Source of the DNA: JACNLN01 sp964626495
Lineage (GTDB): Bacteria > Fidelibacterota > Marinisomatia > Marinisomatales > CAZVFT01
NCBI GenBank assembly: GCA_964626495.1
Contig: CAZVFT010000008.1
Coordinates: 1 to 40,762, forward strand
Length of the DNA stretch: 40,762 nucleotides
Direction: 5' to 3'
Below are positions 26,201 to 34,298 of the stretch, piece by piece. Below the pieces are notes generated by a model. That model did not search any database. It saw only the letters and a program-made list of their open reading frames with translations, and was not told the DNA's origin. A program made the translations under genes and the position numbers. Within the stretch, counting starts at the first letter, position 1. Each line of letters opens with the position of its first letter.

Positions 26201-26650
26201 AAAAATCAGCAAATGGCATTTTTCGTACTGGACTGCATAGGTGGAAAACTTGAAGCTCTCATCTTCCATGAACCATACATGCGATATCAGCCCCTCATAA
26301 AAAAAGACCAGCTAATTTTTATTCAGGGTCGTTCTACCACACAGATGAATGATCGGGGTCTTAAAGTCATAGTTGAAAAAGTCTTCTCTCTCGAAGAAAT
26401 AAGAAATCGCCATGTCAAAAAAGTACATATATTCATTGAAGCAGATAAAATGAAGGTAACGGATGTAGATTCTCTTTACGAGATGGCGAAAAAACACACG
26501 GGCAGTAGCCCCCTCCTTTTTCATATTCACGATGAGGAGGGAAATGGAAAGCATATTATTGCAGAATCATTAAAAGTCAATGCAAACGACACGTTTATAG
26601 ATACACTGAGGGGTCTCTATGGTGATCAAAACGTATGGTTAGATTCATGA
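23207..26650 (+). CDS. dnaE: DNA polymerase III alpha subunit
   Basis: 1147 residues; the replicative polymerase of the DnaE1/DnaE3 class. It has an N-terminal PHP domain starting FIHLHNHTDYSLLDGA, the palm domain with GPGRGSAAGSL and the catalytic aspartates in LPDIDIDF (about 400-406), and the fingers with MNRHASTHAAGVV. NALYRPGP and YQEQVMQIA lie in the thumb/fingers region, followed by a helix-hairpin-helix stretch and a C-terminal OB fold (IKIGGIVHNF, QLIFIQGRST). The length is normal. No clear promoter was seen, but the repeat element lies immediately upstream. It overlaps dtd by ATGA. Confidence 0.97.
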   Translation: MESEFIHLHNHTDYSLLDGAQTVDTLVDTVSNLNMNAVGLTEHGNLFSAISFYQKAKAAGIKPIIGVEVYVAVGSRFEKSPRKGGGWGNNHLVLLAQNYEGYENLIKLTTMGYLDGFYYRPRIDKNLLRKYNNGIICLSACLKGEVQENAIKDNYEGAKKAALSLAEIFPDRFYLELHNHGLQEEEVARKTAAKLARELNIPLVATNDAHYALPEHWTAHDIMLCLGTGKERNDPKRHHYTTSEFYLKSQDQMWKLFKDYPDAIENTRMIADLCEVDIPLNVSLLPTFPIPENMKKTNPDSFLASLCHKRLKELYDPVTPELEQRLELELKSIKKMGFAGYFLIVADFVQYAKRESIPVGPGRGSAAGSLASYTLGITTIDPIKHNLLFERFLNPERASLPDIDIDFCYERRGEVIDYIKKRYGENSVTQIITFGKLKARQVIRDVGRVLGLNYGEVDRIAKMIPSGPGITLDGSLQISPDLRKVANQDNIHKELVEFSKVLEGMNRHASTHAAGVVIAPGELTDYIPLYKSPQGDITSQYDMKSLESLGLLKMDFLGLRNLTVINQTVILLKEQGIDIDMDKIPLDDPDVYKMFSRGDTIGVFQFESAGMREYLKKLKPTCIEDLIAMNALYRPGPIENIDDFIQRKNGKKKIHYLHPKLKPVLKETYGIIVYQEQVMQIANTIAGFSLAQADIMRRAMGKKQQQLMKTQQESFIKGGIKNGISRRVSEKIYELIERFAQYGFNKSHSTAYAYLAYQTAYLKTHYQSEFMAANLTSEMSNTNRVVTLINECRKLKIRVEPPDINLSDIIFRAIDNKTISFGLNAIKNVGIKALKNIIDSRNKNGPFKNIYQFCEHLDTRIVNKRVIESLVEAGTMDSLEGNRAQKYDAVDRALRYAHQRQAESNTNQFDLFSSSKTSSSSVHTFPLLPDLDDWSQSEKLKREKNLIGFYLTGHPLLKYAVELEAFSNFDFSEEDDNLHPDIIKIGGIVHNFKLHYDKKNQQMAFFVLDCIGGKLEALIFHEPYMRYQPLIKKDQLIFIQGRSTTQMNDRGLKVIVEKVFSLEEIRNRHVKKVHIFIEADKMKVTDVDSLYEMAKKHTGSSPLLFHIHDEEGNGKHIIAESLKVNANDTFIDTLRGLYGDQNVWLDS

Positions 26651-27099
26651 TCGCTCTTATCCAAAGAGTATCAACAGCTACTGTTACCATTGACGAAAAC
26701 AGCGTTGGAGAAATAGGGGCAGGCTTACTGATATTTCTCGGGGTTTTTGAAGAGGATACAGAAAAGGACGTTGACTTTCTTGCAAATAAAATTACCGGGT
26801 TTCGTATTTTTAATGACGAAAACGGCAAAATGAATCGCTCAATACTGGATATCGGTGGATCCGCACTGGTAGTAAGCCAATTTACTCTCTGTGGTGATTG
26901 GAGAAAGGGACGTAGACCAAGTTTCGTTAAAGCTGCCAGCCCCGAAAAAGGTGAATACCTATATAACGAATTTATTTCTCAACTTAAATCAAAATCTATT
27001 CCAGTTGAATCTGGAGTCTTTGGTGCTATGATGGATGTCCATTTGATCAATGATGGTCCTGTTACTTTTATTCTGGATACCCATCAAGTTAAGTTTTAA
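26647..27099 (+). CDS. dtd: D-aminoacyl-tRNA deacylase
   Basis: About 150 residues. It removes D-amino acids (and Gly from tRNA-Ala) from misacylated tRNA. The family begins MIALIQRV, so the ATG at 26647 is preferred over the one at 26635. The active-site blocks are SQFTLCGD (the SQxTL motif) and NDGPVT (the NxGPVT motif with the Gly-cisPro pair). It overlaps the dnaE stop by four bases and ends 11 bases from the convergent ftsB-like gene. Confidence 0.95.
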   Translation: MIALIQRVSTATVTIDENSVGEIGAGLLIFLGVFEEDTEKDVDFLANKITGFRIFNDENGKMNRSILDIGGSALVVSQFTLCGDWRKGRRPSFVKAASPEKGEYLYNEFISQLKSKSIPVESGVFGAMMDVHLINDGPVTFILDTHQVKF

Positions 27100-27110
27100 A
27101 TAGAGGCAGA

Positions 27111-27452
27111 TCACTCTTCTTTTTTTTCTATAACCTTAAACACTTTTTCCCCCGGTTTAGCCATTCTGTATCGTTCGCGTGCGATTTTTTCAATGTATTC
27201 GATATCATTCTTCAACCGATCCTTTTCATCCAACAGCTTCTGTTGTTCAGCGCGAAGTTGGTCTATTTCTTCCAGAAGTTGTTTCTTTTCTCTTTTTTTT
27301 TCATACAGCTTATAAATTCCGTGGTCACCAAAGAAAAATACAATAATAAGGACAAACCCGACGAGTACTAAAATTTTTGGTACGAGTTTTTCCCCACTTT
27401 TTCGGCGGCGTGAAGATGCACGACGATGACTAACTGTTCTTCGTCTTGCCAT
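27111..27452 (-). CDS. FtsB/DivIC-like septum formation protein
   Basis: 113 residues. It has a short, very Arg-rich cytoplasmic N-terminus, one membrane helix (about 24-42) and a periplasmic coiled coil (about 48-92). The family ends with ARERYRMAKPGEKVFKV. It is expected to form a complex with FtsL and FtsQ/DivIB-type proteins at the division site. It follows eno with a one-base overlap (TGATG), the same eno-ftsB order as in many bacteria. Confidence 0.9.
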   Translation of the reverse strand: MARRRTVSHRRASSRRRKSGEKLVPKILVLVGFVLIIVFFFGDHGIYKLYEKKREKKQLLEEIDQLRAEQQKLLDEKDRLKNDIEYIEKIARERYRMAKPGEKVFKVIEKKEE

Positions 27453-28744
27453 CAGGAAAGACCCAGTACTTCCTTACCCGGGAATTTGGCATTCGATCCT
27501 AATGCCTCTTCAATCCGGATAAGCTGATTGTATTTACAAATTCTATCCGTTCTGGATGCAGAACCTGTTTTTATCTGTCCATTTCCCATTGCTACACAAA
27601 AATCCGCAATGAATGTATCTTCAGTTTCGCCAGAGCGGTGAGAAACAACTGCAGCCATTCCATGCTCTCTTGCAAGATTGATTGTTTCAACTGTTTCCGT
27701 CACCGTTCCTACCTGATTCAACTTAATAAGAATAGCATTCATTGCTCGAATATCAATTGCTTTCTGAAGCCTGTAAACATTGGTCACCGTCAGGTCATCT
27801 CCCACAATCTGGATTTTATTTCCAAGTTTGCTATTCTGAATTGACCACCCTTCCCAGTCATCTTCTGCAAGACCATCTTCGATGGAGATAATGGGATATT
27901 GTGACACTAATCTGTAATAATACTCTACCATTTCTTCTGATGTCAGCTCTTTTTTTCCCGATTCTAAAATGTAGACTTGTCTATCCACATTATAAATTTC
28001 ACTGGCAGCAACATCCAGTGCAATGAAGATCTGCTTTCCAATCTGATATCCTGTATTTGATGCCGCTTCCAGAATGACCTCAATCGCCTCCTCATTGGAA
28101 CGAAGATTTGGGGCAAAGCCCCCCTCGTCACCCACAGATGTATTTAATCCTTTTTTCTTTAAAACACTTTTCAGCTGATGGAAGGTCTCAGTCCCCATCT
28201 GAAGTGCCTCTGCAAAACTGGTTGCTCCCAGAGGAAAAACCATGAACTCCTGAATGTCAACATTATTATCTGCATGCTGTCCTCCGTTCAGAATATTCAT
28301 CATAGGAATTGGAAGAACAGAGGCTTTCCCCTCAGACAAATACGAAAATAATGGCACCTTTTTTGAAGCTGATGCAGCTCGAGCCACCGCCATTGAAATA
28401 CCAAGAATGGCATTTGCCCCATACCGTTCCTTATTAGGTGTTCCATCCAACTCAATTAATTTTTCATCCAGGGAATTTTGGTCCAGAGCATTTTCTCCAA
28501 TCACCACTGGTCCCAGTATGTCGTTTACGTTTGTAACCGCCTGTTTAACGCCTTTTCCCAAATACCGGCTTCTATCTCCATCTCGCAATTCTACAGCTTC
28601 ATGTGTTCCTGTTGAAGCACCAGATGGAACGTCGGCACGACCTGAACTGCCATCTTCCAAAATAACGTCAACTTCAACTGTGGGATTTCCTCGAGAATCT
28701 AAAATCTCTCTACCTTTTACAGTTTTAATAACGACAGATAACAT
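27452..28744 (-). CDS. eno: Enolase
   Basis: 430 residues; converts 2-phosphoglycerate to phosphoenolpyruvate in glycolysis. Catalytic and metal-binding blocks are GDEGGFAPNLRSNEEAI, SIEDGLAEDDW, VGDDLTVTN, KLNQVGTVTET and VSHRSGETEDTFIADF. AAGGAG before the ATG supports the start. It forms an operon with the ftsB-like gene. Confidence 0.97.
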   Translation of the reverse strand: MLSVVIKTVKGREILDSRGNPTVEVDVILEDGSSGRADVPSGASTGTHEAVELRDGDRSRYLGKGVKQAVTNVNDILGPVVIGENALDQNSLDEKLIELDGTPNKERYGANAILGISMAVARAASASKKVPLFSYLSEGKASVLPIPMMNILNGGQHADNNVDIQEFMVFPLGATSFAEALQMGTETFHQLKSVLKKKGLNTSVGDEGGFAPNLRSNEEAIEVILEAASNTGYQIGKQIFIALDVAASEIYNVDRQVYILESGKKELTSEEMVEYYYRLVSQYPIISIEDGLAEDDWEGWSIQNSKLGNKIQIVGDDLTVTNVYRLQKAIDIRAMNAILIKLNQVGTVTETVETINLAREHGMAAVVSHRSGETEDTFIADFCVAMGNGQIKTGSASRTDRICKYNQLIRIEEALGSNAKFPGKEVLGLS

Positions 28745-28780
28745 ATTCTTACTCCTTACTTTACAATAGTGAAATTTTTT

Positions 28781-28809
28781 AACATATAACTACCTATAAA
28801 AAATAACAA
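28781..28809 (-). promoter_or_regulatory. Candidate eno promoter
   Basis: On the minus strand TTGTTA (28804-28809) is followed after 17 bases by TATGTT (28781-28786), each matching the sigma-70 consensus at four of six positions. It would start an eno leader of about 30 bases. Confidence 0.35.
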
Positions 28810-28828
28810 ATATTTACAGACCTTACAT

Positions 28829-28882
28829 CAGGAAATTTCCTGCAATTTTACACACTCTTTTCCGTATATTCTAACTACGGAA
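28829..28882. promoter_or_regulatory. Two palindromes in the eno / polysaccharide operon divide
   Basis: CAGGAAATTTCCTG (28829-28842) is a perfect 14-base palindrome. TTCCGTA (28860-28866) and TACGGAA (28876-28882) form a second dyad with a 9-base spacer. Both lie between the divergent eno and flippase genes and could be a regulator site or a stem in the operon leader. No regulator gene is adjacent. Confidence 0.4.
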
Positions 28883-28919
28883 CCAAAAAGATCTACAAAA
28901 CGTATTCAACCTAACTTCA

Positions 28920-30377
28920 ATGTCCAGACAGATCATAAACTTAACAAAACAAACACTCACATACGGGTTGGGGAATATCCTCACGCGTTTGATTACGTTC
29001 CTTCTGCTACCATTATTCACAAATATACTAACCCCTGAGGAATATGGACTAGCCACCCTGGTCTTCGTTTTCCTTGGTTTTATGAACATTATTTACCATT
29101 ACGGAATGGATTCTGCGTTTCTACGATCATTCGGAGACGCTAAAGATGAAAATACTAAAAGGAGACTTTTCTCCACTGCCATCTGGCTTTCATTGGGAAC
29201 TGGTTTCACATTTTCACTGCTTATCTATACCTTTTCTGGTTCCCTCTCATCACTCCTATTGAAAAACACACAGTACGTCAACCTTTTCCAACTGGCAGCG
29301 GGAATACTCCTTTTTGATGCTGCAGCTCACGTACCATTTGCCCTCCTCAGGATGAAGGAGAAAGCAATAACTTTTATCATTATTAAACTTATCAACGTCG
29401 TTACCACACTTGGACTCAATATCTATTTAATAGCTATTTTAAAAACAGGAATATCAGGTATTTTCCTCAGCGCATTCATTGCCTCGGTGATTACTGCCAT
29501 AATTGTTTATTCAGTCACAATTTCGTCATTGAGATTTAATTTTTCCCTCATACTTGTAAAAGATTATCTGAAATTTGGCTTGCCATTTGTTCCGGCAGGA
29601 CTCGCCAGTATTATGATGGAAACAATTGATCGTTACATCATCGAACATCTCAAAGATACTGCTACAGTGGGACTGTACAGTGCTGGCTATAAACTTGGGA
29701 TTTTCATGCTCCTTATTACGACAGCCTTTAACTATGCCTGGCAACCATTTTTCCTCAGGATAGGAAACACAAAAGAAACCAAACCGCTTTTTGCACGGAT
29801 TTTTACGTATTACATTCTGGGAACATTGTTTGTGTGGATTACGCTCTCGGCGTTTATTCACGAAATTATTCGATTTCAATTCTTTGGTTTCTCCATCATC
29901 GGACCTTCTTTTTATGATTCTGAAATAATCATACCTGTGGTACTGTTAGCCTACATTTTTCAAGGTGTATACCTTAACTTTATGCCTGGAATATACTTTA
30001 AGAAAAAGACCCATTACATCCCACTGCTTACTTTTTCTGGCGCTCTGGTGAATATTGGTCTTAATTTTATTTTGATTCCTCTACTTGGAATTATGGGAGC
30101 AGCAGTTGCTACACTGGCAGGGTATATTGTAATGGCTTCAATAACATTTCCAGTAACTCAGAAATTGTTTTTCATACCATATGAATGGGGTCGAATAATT
30201 AAACTTGCAATCAGTACCGGAATTGCAATGTTTGTTATCATTAGTTTTAATGAATCAAACGTTTTGCAGTTCATAGGTATATTAATTTTTTTAATATTAC
30301 CTTTTCTTTTGAACACGTACTCTGACGAGGAATTGAGTCAAATAAAACGGTTATTCAAATTCGGAAAAAAACATTGA
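28920..30377 (+). CDS. Polysaccharide flippase (Wzx/MVF-like), first copy
   Basis: A 485-residue inner-membrane protein with about 12-14 hydrophobic segments. The N-terminus LTYGLGNILTRLITFLLLP and LTPEEYGLATLVF are typical of polysaccharide biosynthesis (RfbX/Wzx-like) transporters of the MOP superfamily, which move lipid-linked sugar units to the outer leaflet. It is the first gene of the surface-polysaccharide operon. Its stop overlaps the next gene's TTG start. Confidence 0.9.
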   Translation: MSRQIINLTKQTLTYGLGNILTRLITFLLLPLFTNILTPEEYGLATLVFVFLGFMNIIYHYGMDSAFLRSFGDAKDENTKRRLFSTAIWLSLGTGFTFSLLIYTFSGSLSSLLLKNTQYVNLFQLAAGILLFDAAAHVPFALLRMKEKAITFIIIKLINVVTTLGLNIYLIAILKTGISGIFLSAFIASVITAIIVYSVTISSLRFNFSLILVKDYLKFGLPFVPAGLASIMMETIDRYIIEHLKDTATVGLYSAGYKLGIFMLLITTAFNYAWQPFFLRIGNTKETKPLFARIFTYYILGTLFVWITLSAFIHEIIRFQFFGFSIIGPSFYDSEIIIPVVLLAYIFQGVYLNFMPGIYFKKKTHYIPLLTFSGALVNIGLNFILIPLLGIMGAAVATLAGYIVMASITFPVTQKLFFIPYEWGRIIKLAISTGIAMFVIISFNESNVLQFIGILIFLILPFLLNTYSDEELSQIKRLFKFGKKH

Positions 30378-31348
30378 GAAGAAAAAAAGTCTTACTATTC
30401 TCCACATTCTCGACGCCATTTATTGAGAACGATCGACTACTTATATCACATTTTGCTGATGTAAAATATATTTGTAGCAGTGGTATTTCTGCTATTTTTA
30501 GACTTTTATTTTATCCTGTTTTTTCAGACTCATCCATTGCCTGGTTCGCCTCTACTTACAGTGCAATAATGGTTTTTATCTCAAGATTGTTTCATAAGAC
30601 ATCGATTGTTCTTGTAGGTGGTGCAGATGTGTACACAGATCAACACTGGAACTATGGGTTATTAATTTCAGGATGGAAGAAGGTCCTTGTCAGATATGCC
30701 CTTAAAAAAGCCACTCATGTCCTTCCAACATCTAACTTTTTGGCTAACCGATCGTTGGATTTATTAGATGGCGGACAGGAAAACATAAGTGTATTGTATC
30801 CAGGGTTGGATCCTGAATATTGGAAACCGAATAGGAAAAAGGAGTCCTCTGTTCTTACCGTGGCTCATTGTCCAAATGAAGATCGATTCTACATCAAAGG
30901 TATTGATATCCTCTTTGAAGCAGCTCGCTCTTTAACTGAAGTTTCATTCACGGTGATTGGTATAGACAGCCAAATCATTATAAATTTGAATATTGAAATT
31001 CCTCCTAACATTGATGTGATAAAGTACACCCCCCACGACGAACTTCTTCAATATTACCAGCGTGCTTGGGTCTATTGTCAGCCAAGTCGTATTGAGTCAT
31101 TATCAGTAACAGTAGGAGAGGCAATGATGTGTGGGAGCATCCCTGTAGTCACAAGAGTAGGGGGCATGCCTGAAGTGGTAGAAGATGTTGGATATATCAT
31201 TCCTGCTGAAGATTCAAAGGCACTAAGTAATGCCATTACCAAGGCATTAAAACACCAAACCAACGATAAAAAACCCCGAGAAGTTGCAACTAAGGTCTTC
31301 TCAATTTCAACACGAGAAACAATACTAAGAAAATTGCTATCTCAATGA
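30374..31348 (+). CDS. Glycosyltransferase, GT4 type
   Basis: 324 residues, GT-B fold. The sugar-nucleotide-binding C-terminal half has the E-x7-E motif in ESLSVTVGEAMMCG, followed by PVVTRVGGMPEVV. The N-terminal half contains ILVGGADVYTDQHW-like acceptor-domain residues. The donor sugar cannot be read. It starts with TTG overlapping the flippase stop and ends overlapping the second flippase (ATGA), so translation is coupled on both sides. Confidence 0.86.
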   Translation: MRRKKVLLFSTFSTPFIENDRLLISHFADVKYICSSGISAIFRLLFYPVFSDSSIAWFASTYSAIMVFISRLFHKTSIVLVGGADVYTDQHWNYGLLISGWKKVLVRYALKKATHVLPTSNFLANRSLDLLDGGQENISVLYPGLDPEYWKPNRKKESSVLTVAHCPNEDRFYIKGIDILFEAARSLTEVSFTVIGIDSQIIINLNIEIPPNIDVIKYTPHDELLQYYQRAWVYCQPSRIESLSVTVGEAMMCGSIPVVTRVGGMPEVVEDVGYIIPAEDSKALSNAITKALKHQTNDKKPREVATKVFSISTRETILRKLLSQ

Positions 31349-32748
31349 AATCTCTTCCCTCAAATGTGCTCTCCTTGGGCAGTGCTGATATTGGTGGCCG
31401 TTTACTCAGTTTTATTGCTGTTACTTATCTGGCAAGAACGCTGGGACCAGCCAATATGGGAATCCTCGCAGTTGGAATGGCCATTCTAACATATGCATCC
31501 ATCTTAAGCAATGTGGGTCTTCCTATGTTGGGAGTCCGGTCAGTTGCGGCAAAAACAGATTCGATCCGAAATCTTGTAAAAAGAATCTGCTCAGCTCGAT
31601 TTCTTCTTTCTATCATCGCATTTATTGTCGGTACAGGAATTCTTATTCTCTGGGTTGAAGAACCTAATACAAGAAATGTGGCTATTATTTACCTCTTTAC
31701 TCTATTTCCATCTGCACTATTGCTGGAGTGGTTATTCCAGGGACTTAATAAAATAAAAACGCTCGCTATTGGACGGATTGTTGGAATGACCGCTTATCTG
31801 TTATTTGTCATTGGAAGGGTATCGAATTCAGAAGATCTATACTGGGTACCGGTTGCGTGGGGTTTCGGTTTACTCATTCAGACTATCTATCTTTGGTCTG
31901 GTTATAAAAATTTACGCACCAGTGATGATCCTGAGAAACGACCGTTGCACCTTTTCGAATTAATCAAACAGGGGATCCCTCTTGGAATTGCAACGCTCAT
32001 CTCCCAAGTAATTATCCAGTTTCCTTTCATCTATTTAGGCTTTTTTGATACCACAGAAAATACAGGACTGTACAGTGTTGCTTTTCGTGTCGTGGTTCTG
32101 ATGCTGGCCATTGACAGAGTGTTTTACACTCTTTTTTTCCCTGCCGTTAGCCGAAGTTTTAAAAATTCCCTGGAGCATCTAAAGGAGCGAGTGGACTGGA
32201 CATTAAAAATCGTTACAACCGGATCACTTTATGTTACCATACTTGCCTTATTAGCAGGAAAGAACTTACTTCCTATCATTTTTGGTTTAGAATTCCGTGA
32301 AGCCGGTTTGATCTTTCAAATATTACTGGGATACTTTGTTCTTACGATTATCAACAGCGTGTTTACATTCACGCTTATCGGGATCGAGAAAGAACAGTTA
32401 TATACGAAATCTTTACTCATTGGTGTTGTGGCATTTGTCGTTATCATTCTTATTCCGCTCCCCTTTTCTGCCACCTTGACTGCTCCTATCGCCCTCACTG
32501 TATATCAAGCTGTTACTTTGCTGGTGATGATGAAACACCTCAGGCAATGCATACAGATAAACCTACTTTTCAGACTTCTTCTGCCATTTTCAGTTGCTAT
32601 CGTGTTCGTTCTATGCGCTGGGCTCTGGCAGCACCTTTATCCTGTACTCGTACCCGTTACAGCAGCTGTTCTCGCCCTCCCCACTATCGCCATAGCCTCC
32701 GGTATTAACCGCAGTGATATAAACACCCTCAAAGGACTTCTAAAATGA
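31345..32748 (+). CDS. Polysaccharide flippase, second copy
   Basis: 467 residues with 12-14 membrane segments. It opens with LGSADIGGRLLSFIAVTYLA and LGPANMGILAVGMAILTYA, the typical start of Wzx-like flippases. It is clearly distinct in sequence from the flippase at 28920-30377, so it is not a recent duplicate. The ATGA overlaps at both ends make it an integral part of the operon. Having two flippases suggests two export steps or two glycans. Confidence 0.88.
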   Translation: MKSLPSNVLSLGSADIGGRLLSFIAVTYLARTLGPANMGILAVGMAILTYASILSNVGLPMLGVRSVAAKTDSIRNLVKRICSARFLLSIIAFIVGTGILILWVEEPNTRNVAIIYLFTLFPSALLLEWLFQGLNKIKTLAIGRIVGMTAYLLFVIGRVSNSEDLYWVPVAWGFGLLIQTIYLWSGYKNLRTSDDPEKRPLHLFELIKQGIPLGIATLISQVIIQFPFIYLGFFDTTENTGLYSVAFRVVVLMLAIDRVFYTLFFPAVSRSFKNSLEHLKERVDWTLKIVTTGSLYVTILALLAGKNLLPIIFGLEFREAGLIFQILLGYFVLTIINSVFTFTLIGIEKEQLYTKSLLIGVVAFVVIILIPLPFSATLTAPIALTVYQAVTLLVMMKHLRQCIQINLLFRLLLPFSVAIVFVLCAGLWQHLYPVLVPVTAAVLALPTIAIASGINRSDINTLKGLLK

Positions 32749-34298
32749 GATTGACACTAGGAATAACACAAATGCTACCAGAATGGGAAATTGTCATTCA
32801 GCAGATTGGAATACCCTATGAGATTATATCGTTTAGAGAATCTATTTCGTCAGATCAGTTTTCTGTCATAATCGTCACACAAAAAGGAGCAAAGCCTGAA
32901 AAAGATGTTTTGCAACATTACCTTAACTCCGGAGGATCAATCCTCATCGAAGCTGATGTGGCGGAATGGCTGTTTAATATCAGAACAGTTCCAGCTTTTG
33001 TGAACACTATCGAACCTACTGATGATCCAATTTTCAGCGGTGTCCTGCCCGGGTTTATTCAGACAAGATTGTCTCTTCCTCGAAGGGGGGATGTATTAGA
33101 AAGTGTGTCAGGCAGGAAGCTGGTCCAGATTCATACATCGGGTAAAGGAACGGCTCTCATCCTTCCAGGAGGTCTCTCCAGCACTGTCCTCGATACCAAA
33201 GCCAGACGACGAAACTTTCCCACCTACGCATCGCACCTTCCCTCAGAGCGGGTGGCGCGTAGATCTAAAAACACCATCCGGGAAGTTATTCAAAGGTCTT
33301 TGGAATATCTCCATTTTGTCAGACATCTGCCTTTTTTATCTCTCTACCCATTCCCCGATGAGCACCAGTCTATCTTCAACTTTCGTATTGACACCGATTT
33401 CGCTTCAGAGGAAGAAATTGATTCTTTTTATCAACTCTGTATAAACTACGATGTCTCTGCGACATGGTTTGTGGAAACCAAAAGTGCAAAAGATAGTATG
33501 GAACAATTCGCTCAAATGAAGAACCAAGAGATTGGTCTTCACTGCTACCACCACAAAGTTTCAAATAGTTACTCTTTCAATAGATCCAATATCAAAGAAG
33601 GTTGTCGAATTCTTAACGAAGTAAAGATCCCTTTTTGTGGATATGCCGCACCCTATGGCGAATGGAACATACCTCTGGCAAAGGCAATTGAAAGGGCTGG
33701 TTTTATCTACTCCTCGGAATTCACGCTTGATTACGACAATCTCCCATTTTACCCCTATCTCAGAGACCGCTTTTCATCCGTCTTACAGGTTCCCATTCAT
33801 CCTGTTTCCCCAAGACGATTGAGAAACGCTCGCCACACGGAAGATGATATGAAGAACTATTTCAAAGATGTTATCCGGGAGCGAATTGAACATAACCTGC
33901 CTGTATTTATTTATGATCACCCTTCCTCTGGAAACTTAAATATCTTAAATTGGCTGTTGCAGTATATTCACCAGAAAGATATTTCCACCCATTCGTTAAA
34001 AGATTATGCCAACTGGTGGAAAAGACGATTGGAAGTAAAGTGGACTCCAAAATTCAACAAAGGCAGAATTGATATTCAGTGGCAACATTCAGCTTCGCCA
34101 ATTTATCTGCTTGTCAAAAAATCACCACAGGATTCGGCTGTAATAAAATCAGAAAAAGTAATTGATTTGCATGAACTCAAATGGCAAAAGAAAAAATTAT
34201 CAAGTAAATTAATAACTCCAATGGCTTTGCGGATAAAACTTAACCGGAAAATGATTTTCAATGATATCTTATCTTTCTATGGGAGATTAAAACAGTGA
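32745..34298 (+). CDS. Polysaccharide deacetylase with N-terminal amidotransferase-like region
   Basis: 517 residues, no signal peptide. Residues about 1-150 (FSVIIVTQKG, YLNSGGSILIEADVAEWLF, KGTALILPGG) look like a ThuA/class-I amidotransferase-like flavodoxin fold. Residues about 205-410 are a NodB deacetylase domain: metal motif RIDTD (Asp216, Asp218), GLHCYHH with His266 and His270, and GYAAPYGEWN. In most NodB enzymes the last block begins RAP; here the Arg is Ala. A C-terminal region of about 110 residues follows. It may remove N-acetyl groups from the glycan of this operon, or the changed Arg may mean altered catalysis. It overlaps both neighbours. Confidence 0.82.
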   Translation: MRLTLGITQMLPEWEIVIQQIGIPYEIISFRESISSDQFSVIIVTQKGAKPEKDVLQHYLNSGGSILIEADVAEWLFNIRTVPAFVNTIEPTDDPIFSGVLPGFIQTRLSLPRRGDVLESVSGRKLVQIHTSGKGTALILPGGLSSTVLDTKARRRNFPTYASHLPSERVARRSKNTIREVIQRSLEYLHFVRHLPFLSLYPFPDEHQSIFNFRIDTDFASEEEIDSFYQLCINYDVSATWFVETKSAKDSMEQFAQMKNQEIGLHCYHHKVSNSYSFNRSNIKEGCRILNEVKIPFCGYAAPYGEWNIPLAKAIERAGFIYSSEFTLDYDNLPFYPYLRDRFSSVLQVPIHPVSPRRLRNARHTEDDMKNYFKDVIRERIEHNLPVFIYDHPSSGNLNILNWLLQYIHQKDISTHSLKDYANWWKRRLEVKWTPKFNKGRIDIQWQHSASPIYLLVKKSPQDSAVIKSEKVIDLHELKWQKKKLSSKLITPMALRIKLNRKMIFNDILSFYGRLKQ

